From JBBILO01 sp037444855 (GTDB lineage Bacteria; Patescibacteriota; Microgenomatia; UBA1406; GWC2-37-13): 28,666 nt of DNA. The stretch spans positions 1 through 28,666 of the forward strand of contig JBBILO010000010.1 of NCBI GenBank assembly GCA_037444855.1, read 5' to 3'. Position 1 is the stretch's first letter. Each line of letters begins with the position of its first letter. Of the stretch, positions 8,545 through 16,338 are shown piece by piece. The notes under the pieces are model-generated. The model was not told where the DNA came from, made no database searches, and worked only from the letters and a program-made list of their open reading frames with translations. Made by a program: the position numbers and the translations under genes.

Positions 8545-9218
8545 TTGTTTTTGAAAACGTTACAAAAACCTTTCCTTCGGGAACTATCGCCCTCAATCAT
8601 GTCTCTTTTGAAATTAAAGATAATGAGTTTGTTTTTATTGTCGGTCCCTCCGGTGCCGGAAAAACAACTCTTTTAAAAATTATTCAAAGAGAGATTGTTC
8701 CCACTTCAGGTACAGTGCTGGTTGAAGGTTTTGATTTAACCGCCAAGGATTTTAACCAAACCGTCCCTCTTCGCCGTCAAATTGGCGTTGTTTTTCAAGA
8801 TTTTAAACTTCTTTATGATAAAAATGTTTTTGAAAATGTTGCTCTTGCCTTAAAAATCCTTAAACTGCCCTTTAAAAAAATTAAGGAAGAAGTAAGAAAA
8901 GCGTTGAGCTTTGTTGGTTTGTCTAAAAAAGAAGCTTTTTTTCCTATCCAGCTTTCAATGGGTGAACAACAACGGGTAGCGATCGCCCGGGCGGTTGTCG
9001 GCGAACGAAAAATTATTTTGGCTGATGAACCAACTGGCAATCTTGATTTAAAAAGCAGTTGGGAAATTATGAGATTGTTTCAAAAAATTTCTCATAATAA
9101 AACTATTATTATTGCTACTCATAATTTAGGAATTGTTAATGATTTTAAAAAACGAGTGGTTTCTTTAAAAAATGGTCAGATGTTAAAAGATTCAAAAAAA
9201 GGAGAGTATCTGTTATGA
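8541..9218 (+). CDS. ftsE: Cell-division ABC transporter ATPase FtsE
   Basis: The 225-residue ABC ATPase has Walker A GPSGAGKTT (35-43), the Q-loop in GVVFQDFKLL (about 85-95), signature LSMGEQQRVAIARA (138-151; the usual second Gly of LSGGEQ is Met), Walker B ILADEPTGNLD (159-169) and H-loop IIATHN (about 190-195). FtsE pairs with FtsX at the membrane, where ATP hydrolysis activates an external wall hydrolase during division. It overlaps both neighbours by 4 bp (ATGA at each junction), a tightly coupled operon. The FtsX neighbour makes FtsE far more likely than LolD or MacB-type ATPases. Confidence 0.92.
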   Translation: MIVFENVTKTFPSGTIALNHVSFEIKDNEFVFIVGPSGAGKTTLLKIIQREIVPTSGTVLVEGFDLTAKDFNQTVPLRRQIGVVFQDFKLLYDKNVFENVALALKILKLPFKKIKEEVRKALSFVGLSKKEAFFPIQLSMGEQQRVAIARAVVGERKIILADEPTGNLDLKSSWEIMRLFQKISHNKTIIIATHNLGIVNDFKKRVVSLKNGQMLKDSKKGEYLL

Positions 9219-10111
9219 GAGAGGTTTTAATTTCAATTAAAAGGACTCCGTTTCAATCTTTAGCTTCGTTTTTGATTCTTTTTTTTGTCTTGTTTTTGGT
9301 CTCTCTTCTTTTTATCGCTCTTTCTTTTTTTCATGGCCTTCTTTCGTATGTAGAAACTCGGCCCCAAATCACAGTTTATTTCCAAACCAACACCAAAGAA
9401 AGTGATATTTTCAAAGCTCGCGAGGAGTTAATTAACTCGGGAAAGGTATCTTCGGTGAGATATATCAGCCAAAAAGAGGCATTTCGGATTTACCAGGAAA
9501 TAAACAAGGACAATCCGCTTTTGTTAGAAATGGTTTCTGCCGATGTTCTTCCACCATCTTTGGAAATTTATGTTAAAAAACCAGAATACCTCGCTCAAAT
9601 TGCTGAATTTTTTAAAAAAAACCCGGCGGTCGATGAGGTTCAATATCAAAAAAATGTCGTTGATCGGTTAATAAAATTAACTAGTTTATTAAGAAAAGCA
9701 TCAACTATTGTTGTTAGTTATCTCGTTTTAATGTCTGTTTTTGTTCTAGCAACAATTTTTTATTTTAAAATTTTGCAAAAAAAAGATGAGATTGAAATCC
9801 TCCAACTGCTGGGTGCAAACCATTATTATATTTTTCAACCATTTTTAAAAGAAGCCGTTTTTTTTGGTTTTTTTTCTTCAATTGTAGTCTTTGGATCTCT
9901 TTTAGGAATCTTTTTTTATTTTTATCCATTCATTAATAATTCTCTCCAGGGCATTACCCAATTAACCTTAGTTTTATTTTCTTATGAAATTTCCCTCTGG
10001 CCAATGAATTATTTATTTTTATTCATCGTGTTTGTTTTTACGACGTTTTTTGGAATCTTAATCACTGCTTTTTCAGCTTTTATCGCTGTTAATCACTATT
10101 TAAAAAAATAA
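9215..10111 (+). CDS. ftsX: Cell-division permease-like protein FtsX
   Basis: The 298-residue protein has the FtsX plan. A cytoplasmic N-terminus (MREVLISIKRTPFQSLAS) leads into membrane helix 1 (about 17-42). An external domain (about 45-165) follows, with ITVYFQTNTKESDI and PPSLEIYVKKPEYL, characteristic of FtsX external loops. Three C-terminal helices lie at about 170-190, 215-240 and 265-290. It forms a complex with FtsE and transmits conformational change to a periplasmic or surface hydrolase. The secreted coiled-coil peptidase 118 bp downstream is the natural partner. Its start overlaps ftsE by 4 bp. Confidence 0.9.
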   Translation: MREVLISIKRTPFQSLASFLILFFVLFLVSLLFIALSFFHGLLSYVETRPQITVYFQTNTKESDIFKAREELINSGKVSSVRYISQKEAFRIYQEINKDNPLLLEMVSADVLPPSLEIYVKKPEYLAQIAEFFKKNPAVDEVQYQKNVVDRLIKLTSLLRKASTIVVSYLVLMSVFVLATIFYFKILQKKDEIEILQLLGANHYYIFQPFLKEAVFFGFFSSIVVFGSLLGIFFYFYPFINNSLQGITQLTLVLFSYEISLWPMNYLFLFIVFVFTTFFGILITAFSAFIAVNHYLKK

Positions 10112-10193
10112 AAAATTTTGTTTCAAAACTATTTTTAATTTACTCTTAAACTTTTAAAATGAATAAATAATTAACTGTTTAACTCATTGTTAA

Positions 10194-10220
10194 TTGTAAA
10201 ACCCGGGTAACCAATATAAA
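10194..10220 (+). promoter_or_regulatory. Promoter of the secreted coiled-coil peptidase gene
   Basis: TATAAA (10215-10220) ends 8 nt before the ATG, with TTGTAA (10194-10199) 15 bp upstream. The spacer is short, so the -35 is uncertain. The position predicts a leader of about 2 nt or none, and there is no Shine-Dalgarno. Confidence 0.35.
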
Positions 10221-10228
10221 ATTTTATT

Positions 10229-11446
10229 ATGAAGTTCTCTTTTAAAAATTTCTTTGTTTTTTTAATTTTTTTTATTTTTTTTTCCTTTTCTACCAAAAAA
10301 GTATCATCTCAAGTTTGTCAAAGCGTCGAAGAATGTCAAAAAATTATCTCGGAATCAGAGCAAAAAATAAAAGAGCTCTCCTCTCAAAGAAATACACTTT
10401 CTTCTCAAATTCAATATATGGACACACAAATTTATCTCACTGAATCAAAAATCTCTCAAACTGAAATCAAAATCATTCAAACTGAAAAAGAAATCAATCA
10501 AATCGAAAAAAGAATTACTGGTCTTGATCAATCAATTAATTATTTAGCCAATCTTCTTGTTAAGCGATTGGTTTTAGGTTATAAAAACCGCGGTTTCTCT
10601 CTTTTAAATCTTCTTTTTGAAAACGAAAACGTCCCCCTGCTAATCAAGCAATACAAGTATTGGAAAAGTGCCCAAGAAGAAAACCAAAGACTGCTCGTTA
10701 AAACTCAACAAAACAAATTAAACCTAGAGGAACAAAAATCCTTAAGAGAAGAAAAAATCGCCGAACTTGATAACCTAAGAAAACAACTCAATCAACAAAA
10801 AATCGAACTCGCTCAACAAAAATTAGCCAAGCAAAAACTTTTAATTGAAACTCAAAATAGTGAAGAAAGATATCAAAAACTTATCTCTCAAGCCAAATCA
10901 CAATTAAGTGCCTTCACCCGCTTTGTTGAATCTCAAGGAGGAGCGAGTATTCTTCAAAATCAAACTCAGTGTGATGATTGGGGTTGTTATTATAATCAAA
11001 GAGATGCCCAATGGGGAAATTATATAGTTAATAATAGCTACGACTGCAACGGTGCTTGTACTATTGCGAAAATTGGTTGTCTTATAACCTCCGTGGCTAT
11101 GGTTGCCACTCATTTTGGTTTCCGTGATATAAATCCTCTTTCTATTGCTATATATCAAGGAAATTTTTATTTAAACACAGCTCTTCTTAATTGGAACATT
11201 CAAACTAATGGAAAAAGTATTAGTTTGGTGAATGATGCTCTTAGTCCGGAAGCGGTAAAAAATGGACCGTTAATTGTTGGTATTAGATATGGTGAGTTTG
11301 GGAGTCATTTTATTGTCGTTAAAGATTATCGCGATGGTAATTATATAATCAACGACCCTTTTACCCCAAACGGAAAAGATCTTGTTTTTACAGAAAAATA
11401 TTCTCTTTCTAGTATTTTTCAAGTTAATCGGGTTATTGTTCGTTAA
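10229..11446 (+). CDS. Secreted coiled-coil protein with C39-like peptidase domain (PcsB/EnvC-like layout)
   Basis: The 405-residue protein has a signal peptide (residues 1-28, NFFVFLIFFIFFSFS, cleaved near VSS). A long Gln/Lys/Glu-rich coiled coil (about 32-235) follows, in the style of EnvC or PcsB. The C-terminal domain (about 248-405) resembles Peptidase_C39_2: GCLITSVAMVATHFG carries the putative catalytic Cys284, GSHFIVVKDY carries His360, and IINDPF carries Asn375/Asp376. YYNQRDAQWGNY is the usual opening of this domain. Coiled-coil hydrolases of this layout are activated by FtsEX, and ftsEX lies just upstream, so a division-linked wall hydrolase is likely. A C39-type fold instead of LytM or CHAP makes the bond it cuts uncertain: peptidoglycan peptide or a protein. 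Confidence 0.8.
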   Translation: MKFSFKNFFVFLIFFIFFSFSTKKVSSQVCQSVEECQKIISESEQKIKELSSQRNTLSSQIQYMDTQIYLTESKISQTEIKIIQTEKEINQIEKRITGLDQSINYLANLLVKRLVLGYKNRGFSLLNLLFENENVPLLIKQYKYWKSAQEENQRLLVKTQQNKLNLEEQKSLREEKIAELDNLRKQLNQQKIELAQQKLAKQKLLIETQNSEERYQKLISQAKSQLSAFTRFVESQGGASILQNQTQCDDWGCYYNQRDAQWGNYIVNNSYDCNGACTIAKIGCLITSVAMVATHFGFRDINPLSIAIYQGNFYLNTALLNWNIQTNGKSISLVNDALSPEAVKNGPLIVGIRYGEFGSHFIVVKDYRDGNYIINDPFTPNGKDLVFTEKYSLSSIFQVNRVIVR

Positions 11447-11584
11447 AACTGGTCTTGCCAGTCAATTATCAGTAGATCCTTTCGTCTTGCTAAGATTTTT
11501 AAATATTCAAAATTTAAAAAAAATAAAATGTTTTTGTTAATTGATAAAAATTTATATTTTTTAATCTGCAGAATTTGAGATTCG

Positions 11585-11595
11585 TAGGTAACACT
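11585..11595. repeat. Left inverted repeat of the IS remnant
   Basis: TAGGTAACACT is the exact reverse complement of 12103-12113 and lies 2 bp before the first conserved transposase codons. Confidence 0.65.
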
Positions 11596-11597
11596 AA

Positions 11598-12133
11598 TCT
11601 ATCAAAACGACTCAACAATTATGGATTAAACGAGAATTGTTAATTGATTCCGGAAGATATTCTTTATCATATAATCTTCCTTGTTGGTTTATTAAGTTTA
11701 TTAAAAAACATCCTATGATTAATACCCCAGAAGCAGCTAAAAATAGATTCTCAATAATTGAGTTTTATTATGAAGTAAGAAGTGTTTCTGTTTTTTATTG
11801 GAGATTTTAGATATCAAGAAAACATTCTATAAATAGCTTAGACGTTATGAGAAATCTAGAGAAAGACCATCTTTTCTTGAGGATAAACCAAAAACATCAA
11901 AAACAAAAAGAGAAATAACTCTTGATTTTAATAATTAATTAAAGATTAAACATCTAAAAAAATACATAAGATTAGGTAGGGTTAAACTTCAAATCTTCAC
12001 CAGAATTAAAACTCCCAAAGATAACTTTTTTACCCATCCTCATCAATCACTAAATTATCAAACTCCTTTATGATGGCATAATAACAATTATCAATTAAAA
12101 GAAGTGTTACCTATGTCCCCGACCAGAACATAA
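11598..12133 (+). pseudogene. Transposase pseudogene (HTH plus integrase-core tail, IS3/IS481-like)
   Basis: Conceptual translation gives a coherent protein in two frames. Frame one (11598-11810) reads QQLWIKRELLIDSGRYSLSY, then NTPEAAKNRFSIIEFYYEV, and stops at TAG. Frame two, from 11804, reads KKTFYK-stop-LRRYEKSRERPSFL and KTKREITLDFN, then after another stop KTPKDNFFTHPHQSLNYQTP, a stop, and QLKEVLPMSPTRT. The N-terminal part looks like a helix-turn-helix transposase; PHQSLNYQTP is the typical C-terminal end of rve-type integrase cores. One frameshift and at least three internal stops are present. FYK-TAG-LRR looks like a Trp codon changed to stop. The catalytic D-D-E region is deleted. 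No start codon is evident, so it cannot be functional. The family assignment is from motif style only. Confidence 0.7.
12103..12113. repeat. Right inverted repeat of the IS remnant
   Basis: AGTGTTACCTA is the exact inverse of 11585-11595. It lies inside the last codons of the transposase frame, so the element's end probably overlaps its gene. Confidence 0.65.
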
Positions 12134-12135
12134 TC

Positions 12136-12164
12136 TTGTTTTTTTCATATTTTTTTGCTATATT
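12136..12164 (+). promoter_or_regulatory. Promoter of the Xer-like gene, predicted leaderless
   Basis: TTGTTT (12136-12141), a 17-bp spacer and TATATT (12159-12164; TATTAT overlaps at 12161-12166) end 7 nt before the ATG at 12172. It begins immediately outside the IS remnant. There is no Shine-Dalgarno. Confidence 0.55.
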
Positions 12165-12171
12165 ATAGGTT

Positions 12172-13029
12172 ATGGAAAATGTTCCCATTCCTAATCTTAT
12201 TAATAAATTTACCAATCACCTAGCCTCTTTGGGAAAATCAAAAAATACTTCCATTGCCTACAAAAAAGATCTTGAACAATTTTCCGGTTATCTAGCCTCG
12301 ATTGAAAAATATGATATTCGAGAGATAAAAAAAGAGGATATTGAAGGTTTTTTAAAGAAAATCCTGGAGAATAATTATACAAAAAAATCAGCCTCAAGAA
12401 AACTCAACTCGATAAGAAGCTTTTTCCGCTACCTGAAAAACGAAAATATTGTTACCACCAATCCATCTTTAGATGTTTCTCATCCAAAATATGCTCAACA
12501 ACCACCAAGAATCCTTTCAAAAATTGAATATCGGGCGCTTCGAGATTATGTTAAATCTCATCCGCGAAACTATGCCATCATTGAAGTTTTGCTTCAAACA
12601 GGAATGAGAATTAGTGAATTGGTTAATTTAAAAATCGAAAATATTACTGACGACTATATTATCGTTCGCAATAAAAATAGTGAACGACGGATACCAATGA
12701 ACAAGTCTTTAAAAAAAGCAATAAATAATTATTTAAAGACAAAAAATACAATAGAAAAAAACCAACCTCTTTTCACTACCCGTACCGGAAAACCGATGAT
12801 TATTCGAAACATAAGACAAATAATTAGCCGCTGTTTTCAAGCAGTCGACATTAATAATGCTACTGTTAATGATTTGCGAAATACTTTTATCGCTTATCAG
12901 TTGGCTGCCGGTGTTTCAACTGATTATGTAGCAAAAATCGTTGGTCACAAAAGACTTTCATCGACAGAACGTTATCTTTCTCTTGTTCCTCACCATGAAG
13001 AAAAAAAACAAAAACTTGAAGAACTTTAA
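12172..13029 (+). CDS. Tyrosine recombinase, XerC/XerD-like
   Basis: The 285-residue protein has an N-terminal SAM-like core-binding domain (about 8-90, TSIAYKKDLEQFSGYL) and a C-terminal catalytic domain. Catalytic positions seen: Arg146 in TGMRISELVNL, Arg236 in NDLRNTF, His259 in VGHKRLSSTERY, and nucleophile Tyr268. The usual HxLR motif reads NDLR, so the first catalytic His is Asn233. The length and compact layout match Xer proteins that resolve chromosome dimers, and its place beside dnaN/dnaA suits a housekeeping role. Integrase of a lost element is an alternative, especially with the IS remnant upstream. It converges with dnaN, 8 bp between the stops. Confidence 0.82.
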   Translation: MENVPIPNLINKFTNHLASLGKSKNTSIAYKKDLEQFSGYLASIEKYDIREIKKEDIEGFLKKILENNYTKKSASRKLNSIRSFFRYLKNENIVTTNPSLDVSHPKYAQQPPRILSKIEYRALRDYVKSHPRNYAIIEVLLQTGMRISELVNLKIENITDDYIIVRNKNSERRIPMNKSLKKAINNYLKTKNTIEKNQPLFTTRTGKPMIIRNIRQIISRCFQAVDINNATVNDLRNTFIAYQLAAGVSTDYVAKIVGHKRLSSTERYLSLVPHHEEKKQKLEEL

Positions 13030-13037
13030 AATTATAA

Positions 13038-14147
13038 TTACTCATCAGCGATTCTCACCGGCATAATTATGTGAAGGAAGTTTTTGTCTTTTTTTCCTTT
13101 AAAAACCACTGGGGCTTCTGATTTTAAAATCTCAATTACAATCTCTTCTTCATCAAATCGAGTTAAAAAATCATTAAGAAACTTAATATTGAAAGCAACT
13201 CTTATTTCTTCTCCTTGAAAATCAAAAATTTCTTGTTTTGAGTATGTTTCCACCTCTTCATTGTTTTTTGGTTTAATTAAAAGTTGGTCTTTTTTAACTT
13301 CAAGAATAATAATATTTGATCGTTCTCGAGCAAAAATACCCATTGTTTTTATTTTTTTTAGAAATTCATCTCGATAAACGGTAAACGTAGTGTTTTTTGT
13401 TTGAGGAATCACTCTTTCAAAAGGAGGGAAGTCGCCATCAATCAATCGTGAAAAAAAATCGTCGTTTTTTGATTGAAATCCTATCAATTTCTCTTCTTCC
13501 GAAAAACCGACTTTTAAGTCGTCATTTTTTATTGCTTTAAGCACATCGCTAATGAAGGCGGCTGGAATGGTTATTGAAGGTATATCTACTTCCTTTTTTA
13601 CTGAATATAGGGAAAGCCGAAAACCGTCAGTTGCCACAAAAACCAATTTTTCATCTTTTGGAGCGATATGAAGTCCTGTTAGAATCATCCGTGAATCATC
13701 ATTTGATGCAGCAAATAGAACCAGTGGTAGTTTTTTTTGCCAAATTGAAAAATTTATTTTTTGTTTATTTGTTATTGGTTCTATTGGCTTAGGATAATTC
13801 TGAGCGCCAATAATTGGAAAGCTAGCTTTGTTTTCTTTATCAAAAACAACAATCTTTTTTTCATCAATTAAAAACGATATTTTTTGAGAAGAAAGATAGC
13901 TAATAAACTCACTAATCGCTTTTCCCTCAATAACAATTTTAAAGTCTTTACTTGATTTTTTTTCTATTTTAATTAAAGAAGAAAAAAAAGTTGTTAAATT
14001 AGTGGAAAATATCATTAAAGTTTCTCCTTTTGATTCTAATAATAAACCATTGTTGATATTTGTTGAAAATGAAAGTGATTGATTAAATCGATAAGCAAGA
14101 TTAATTTTTTCTAAAAAAAATTCTTTATCAACAACAAATTCAATCAT
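13038..14147 (-). CDS. dnaN: DNA polymerase III sliding clamp, beta subunit
   Basis: At 369 residues it is the normal clamp length. Recognisable landmarks are the N-terminal strand MIEFVVDKEFFLEKI, the second-domain ATDGFRLSLYSV (TDGxRL motif, around residue 172), the third-domain GDFPPFERVIP and the C-terminal IMPVRI, equivalent to the MPMRL end of the family. The clamp encircles DNA and binds partners through short Q-L-S/D-L-F peptides in a C-terminal-domain pocket. One candidate partner in this window is the EndoQ-like protein, which ends QISLF. It lies downstream of dnaA in the same direction with a 138-bp gap, the common bacterial order. Confidence 0.95.
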   Translation of the reverse strand: MIEFVVDKEFFLEKINLAYRFNQSLSFSTNINNGLLLESKGETLMIFSTNLTTFFSSLIKIEKKSSKDFKIVIEGKAISEFISYLSSQKISFLIDEKKIVVFDKENKASFPIIGAQNYPKPIEPITNKQKINFSIWQKKLPLVLFAASNDDSRMILTGLHIAPKDEKLVFVATDGFRLSLYSVKKEVDIPSITIPAAFISDVLKAIKNDDLKVGFSEEEKLIGFQSKNDDFFSRLIDGDFPPFERVIPQTKNTTFTVYRDEFLKKIKTMGIFARERSNIIILEVKKDQLLIKPKNNEEVETYSKQEIFDFQGEEIRVAFNIKFLNDFLTRFDEEEIVIEILKSEAPVVFKGKKDKNFLHIIMPVRIADE

Positions 14148-14189
14148 TTTTGTGTTTAAGGTTATTTATAAAATAGTAGTAATAGATTA

Positions 14190-14198
14190 TGTGAATAA
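14190..14198. promoter_or_regulatory. DnaA-box match in the dnaA-dnaN gap
   Basis: TGTGAATAA is the reverse complement of TTATTCACA, an exact fit to TTATNCACA. A one-mismatch site TGTTGATAA lies at 14274-14282. The gap (14148-14285) is A/T-rich. It could hold an extra DnaA-binding site or part of the origin, or simply control dnaN. Confidence 0.45.
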
Positions 14199-14285
14199 GT
14201 GTATAAAAAAAAAATGAAGTTTTCAAGACAAGAAAAAAATAGAAAAACTAGAGTGAATTGTTTTGTGAAAAAATGTTGATAAAGG

Positions 14286-15626
14286 CTATAGGTTTAAAAT
14301 TTTAATCAATCGATCAATTTCTTCTTTAAATGCTTGGTTAGTAGTTGTTAGATGGAGGATTTTATTTACTCCATGAATGACGGTGGTGTGGTCTTTTCTT
14401 TTTAATAAAGAAGCAATTTTTTCAAGAGTGAGGTTTAGTTTTTGACGAAACAAAAACATTAAAATTTGTCTAGTTTGAGCAATAGTAGAATTTCTTTGAT
14501 TGCTTTTTATCTGCGATGGTTTAAGATTGTAAAATGAGGCAACAACTTTTATTATCTCTTCTGGGTCGGTTCTTTTTCTTTCTTCGAGGCGATCACTAAA
14601 CAGGTGTTTTTTTACCTCGTTAACATTAATAATTTGTGTTTGATCGTTGGCGTTAATAGAATTAATCATTTTAGCATATATTGAGATTAGAGTTCCTTCT
14701 AAAGATCGTGCATCAGTAACCTTTTCTGCAATCATTTTTGCTGCCTCAATGTCAATATTAATATTTTTTTCTTTTGCTTTTATTAAAATAATAGCAGTTC
14801 TAAGCTCAAAATCAGGTGGCTGGATGTCAACGGTTAATCCGCCAGCAAAGCGCGATCGAAGTCGATCTTCAAGATTTTTTATTTCCATTAAAGGCCGATC
14901 AGAAATAAGAACAATTTGTCCTCCTCGACTGATTACGCTGTTGAAAGTATGGAAAAATTCTTCTTGAACAGTTTGTTTTCCGGCAATAAATTGAATATCA
15001 TCAACAATTAAAAGATCTAAATAACGATATTTTTTTCTAAAATTTGCCGTCGACTTATTTTTTATTGACTCAATTAACTCATTAGTAAACTGATCCCCTG
15101 GACAAAAAAAAACCTTCTTATCTTGGTTTTTTTCTAATACTCGTCGACCGATAGCGCAGGCAAGATGAGTTTTTCCCACACCAACGGAGCCATAAATAAA
15201 AAGAGGGTTATAATTTTTACCAAGTTTTTCTGAAACCGCTTGAGCGGCGGCAAAAGCTACGTGGTTTGAGGAAGAAACAGCAAAATTTTCAAAACTATAA
15301 TGGTCATTAATATTGGCCTTTTCTAATAAATTTATCAAGGTGTTTTGATAATAGAACAATGGCTCAACAATTTTCTTTTTATTTTTATTCTCTACAACAA
15401 TTAATTCAAGAGAAATTTTTGATTGGGTAAATGAATTGAAGTTCTTTTCAATCTCTCTTTGTTTTTTTTCAAGGTAAATTTTAATCGCTTGATTTTTACA
15501 ATTTAAGACTAGGTTTTTTTCAGTGAGTGAAACCGGCAAAGTTTGTTTTAAAAGATTGACAAGAAAACGATTTTCATAATTTTTTTCAAGAAATGACAAA
15601 AAATTACGCCAAACCAGGCCTAACAT
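14286..15626 (-). CDS. dnaA: Chromosomal replication initiator DnaA
   Basis: The 446-residue protein has all DnaA domains: domain I (about 1-70, WRNFLSFLEKNYENRF), a short linker, and AAA+ domain III with FENFAVSSSNHVAFAAA (113-129). Walker A is YGSVGVGKTHL (145-155), Walker B LLIVDDIQFIAG (205-216), sensor ISDRP (241-245). Domain IV carries LLKRKDHTTVIHGVNKI (407-423), the DnaA-box-reading signature. It binds ATP, loads at oriC and melts DNA. The ATG at 15626 lies only 10 bp from a palindromic pair of DnaA boxes (15637-15657), so autoregulation is likely. No Shine-Dalgarno is visible. Confidence 0.96.
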   Translation of the reverse strand: MLGLVWRNFLSFLEKNYENRFLVNLLKQTLPVSLTEKNLVLNCKNQAIKIYLEKKQREIEKNFNSFTQSKISLELIVVENKNKKKIVEPLFYYQNTLINLLEKANINDHYSFENFAVSSSNHVAFAAAQAVSEKLGKNYNPLFIYGSVGVGKTHLACAIGRRVLEKNQDKKVFFCPGDQFTNELIESIKNKSTANFRKKYRYLDLLIVDDIQFIAGKQTVQEEFFHTFNSVISRGGQIVLISDRPLMEIKNLEDRLRSRFAGGLTVDIQPPDFELRTAIILIKAKEKNINIDIEAAKMIAEKVTDARSLEGTLISIYAKMINSINANDQTQIINVNEVKKHLFSDRLEERKRTDPEEIIKVVASFYNLKPSQIKSNQRNSTIAQTRQILMFLFRQKLNLTLEKIASLLKRKDHTTVIHGVNKILHLTTTNQAFKEEIDRLIKILNL

Positions 15627-15636
15627 AGTGTATAAA

Positions 15637-15657
15637 TTGTGGATAATTTATCCACAA
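15637..15657. promoter_or_regulatory. Inverted pair of perfect DnaA boxes, candidate oriC/dnaA operator
   Basis: TTGTGGATAA and TTATCCACAA face each other around one T, a perfect 21-bp palindrome of two consensus DnaA boxes. It lies 10 bp upstream of dnaA, in an 85-bp gap shared with the divergent PIN gene, followed by an A/T-rich stretch (15658-15711) that could unwind. It may be part of oriC, an autorepression operator, or both. Confidence 0.7.
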
Positions 15658-15699
15658 ATAATAAACAAAAAGATTCTTTTTTTCAATAGGTTTTTTTGA

Positions 15700-15705
15700 T
15701 ATTAT
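15700..15705 (+). promoter_or_regulatory. -10 element of the PIN-domain gene, predicted leaderless
   Basis: TATTAT ends 6 nt before the ATG at 15712, which would place the transcription start on the start codon. No good -35 is visible, and there is no Shine-Dalgarno. Confidence 0.4.
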
Positions 15706-15711
15706 TAATTC

Positions 15712-16338
15712 ATGGAAAAATATATTTTAGATACCAACTTGTTTTTTAATTTAGAAACAAATTTAGGATTGGGAAAAAATAGTCAAGAGGTGATTGTCAA
15801 TCTTTCAAAAAAGATAAAAGAGCTTAAAAAAAGAAATTTAGCTGAATTTTTCTTTCCCCCATCAATCCTCGAAGAATTCCTTAGTTTTTTTGAAAACAAA
15901 AACAATATGTTTTTAAAAGAGCTTCTAAGTTTAATCACGGTTAAAGCGCCAAATTATGGAAAAATTGATTTTTGCGCGGAAGCCTTTTTGAAAATTATTG
16001 TTGACATTCGTCAAAGAAGTTATCGCGGTTTAACCATCGCTGAGGAAGAGGTAAAAAGGGCGGCCACCCTCTTTAATGGAAAAAAAATTGAAAGTAAAAA
16101 ACAATTTGAAATGATAATTGGTGAAGTGATTAAAAAGTTAAGAGAAAGATATCGTCAGGCGACCCGTTTTGGTTTTTTAGATAGTCGGGCTGATCTCGAT
16201 CTAATTGTTTTAACTAAGGAGGTTAATGGCTTTTTAATCTCTAATGACGAAGGCGTTATTAAATGGGGAAGAATTTTTGGTGTTAAAGAGATGCCTGTTT
16301 TTCTTTTTGCCAAAAGACTGGATGGGCTTTTGGACTAG
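15712..16338 (+). CDS. PIN-domain 'RNA ligase partner' family protein
   Basis: The 208-residue protein opens YILDTNLFFN (first metal Asp7). Later it has FLDSRADLDLIVLTKE (Asp157, Asp161, Asp163) and FLISNDEGVIKWG (Asp179), the acidic cluster of PIN nucleases. The whole pattern resembles the PIN_5 / MJ_0950-type 'RNA ligase partner' family, which in archaea is encoded next to an ATP-dependent RNA ligase. Its biochemical role is poorly established; RNA cleavage before religation is an inference. No RNA ligase gene lies in this window. It is divergent from dnaA, and its last 56 bp overlap the end of the convergent membrane-protein gene. An alternative is an ordinary PIN toxin, but its length and the absence of an antitoxin argue against that. 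Confidence 0.7.
   Translation: MEKYILDTNLFFNLETNLGLGKNSQEVIVNLSKKIKELKKRNLAEFFFPPSILEEFLSFFENKNNMFLKELLSLITVKAPNYGKIDFCAEAFLKIIVDIRQRSYRGLTIAEEEVKRAATLFNGKKIESKKQFEMIIGEVIKKLRERYRQATRFGFLDSRADLDLIVLTKEVNGFLISNDEGVIKWGRIFGVKEMPVFLFAKRLDGLLD

Larger units (their letters stand above)
11585..12130 (+). mobile_element. Decayed insertion sequence with inverted ends
   Basis: An 11-bp perfect inverted pair, TAGGTAACACT at 11585-11595 and AGTGTTACCTA at 12103-12113, brackets a ruined transposase frame. The right end probably continues to about 12130, because the transposase C-terminus reads through it; the outer left end (about 11568-11584) has diverged. The interval is shorter than an intact element of this kind because the middle of the transposase is missing. 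No target duplication was identified. The gap from 11447 to 11584 holds nothing else recognisable. Confidence 0.6.

Noticed and set aside
11448..11462. Hairpin ACTGG/CCAGT after the peptidase gene as a terminator
   Set aside because: The stem is only 5 bp and no T run follows.
14647..14967. 106-codon plus-strand ORF inside dnaA
   Set aside because: It is antisense to a clear DnaA coding sequence with all motifs.
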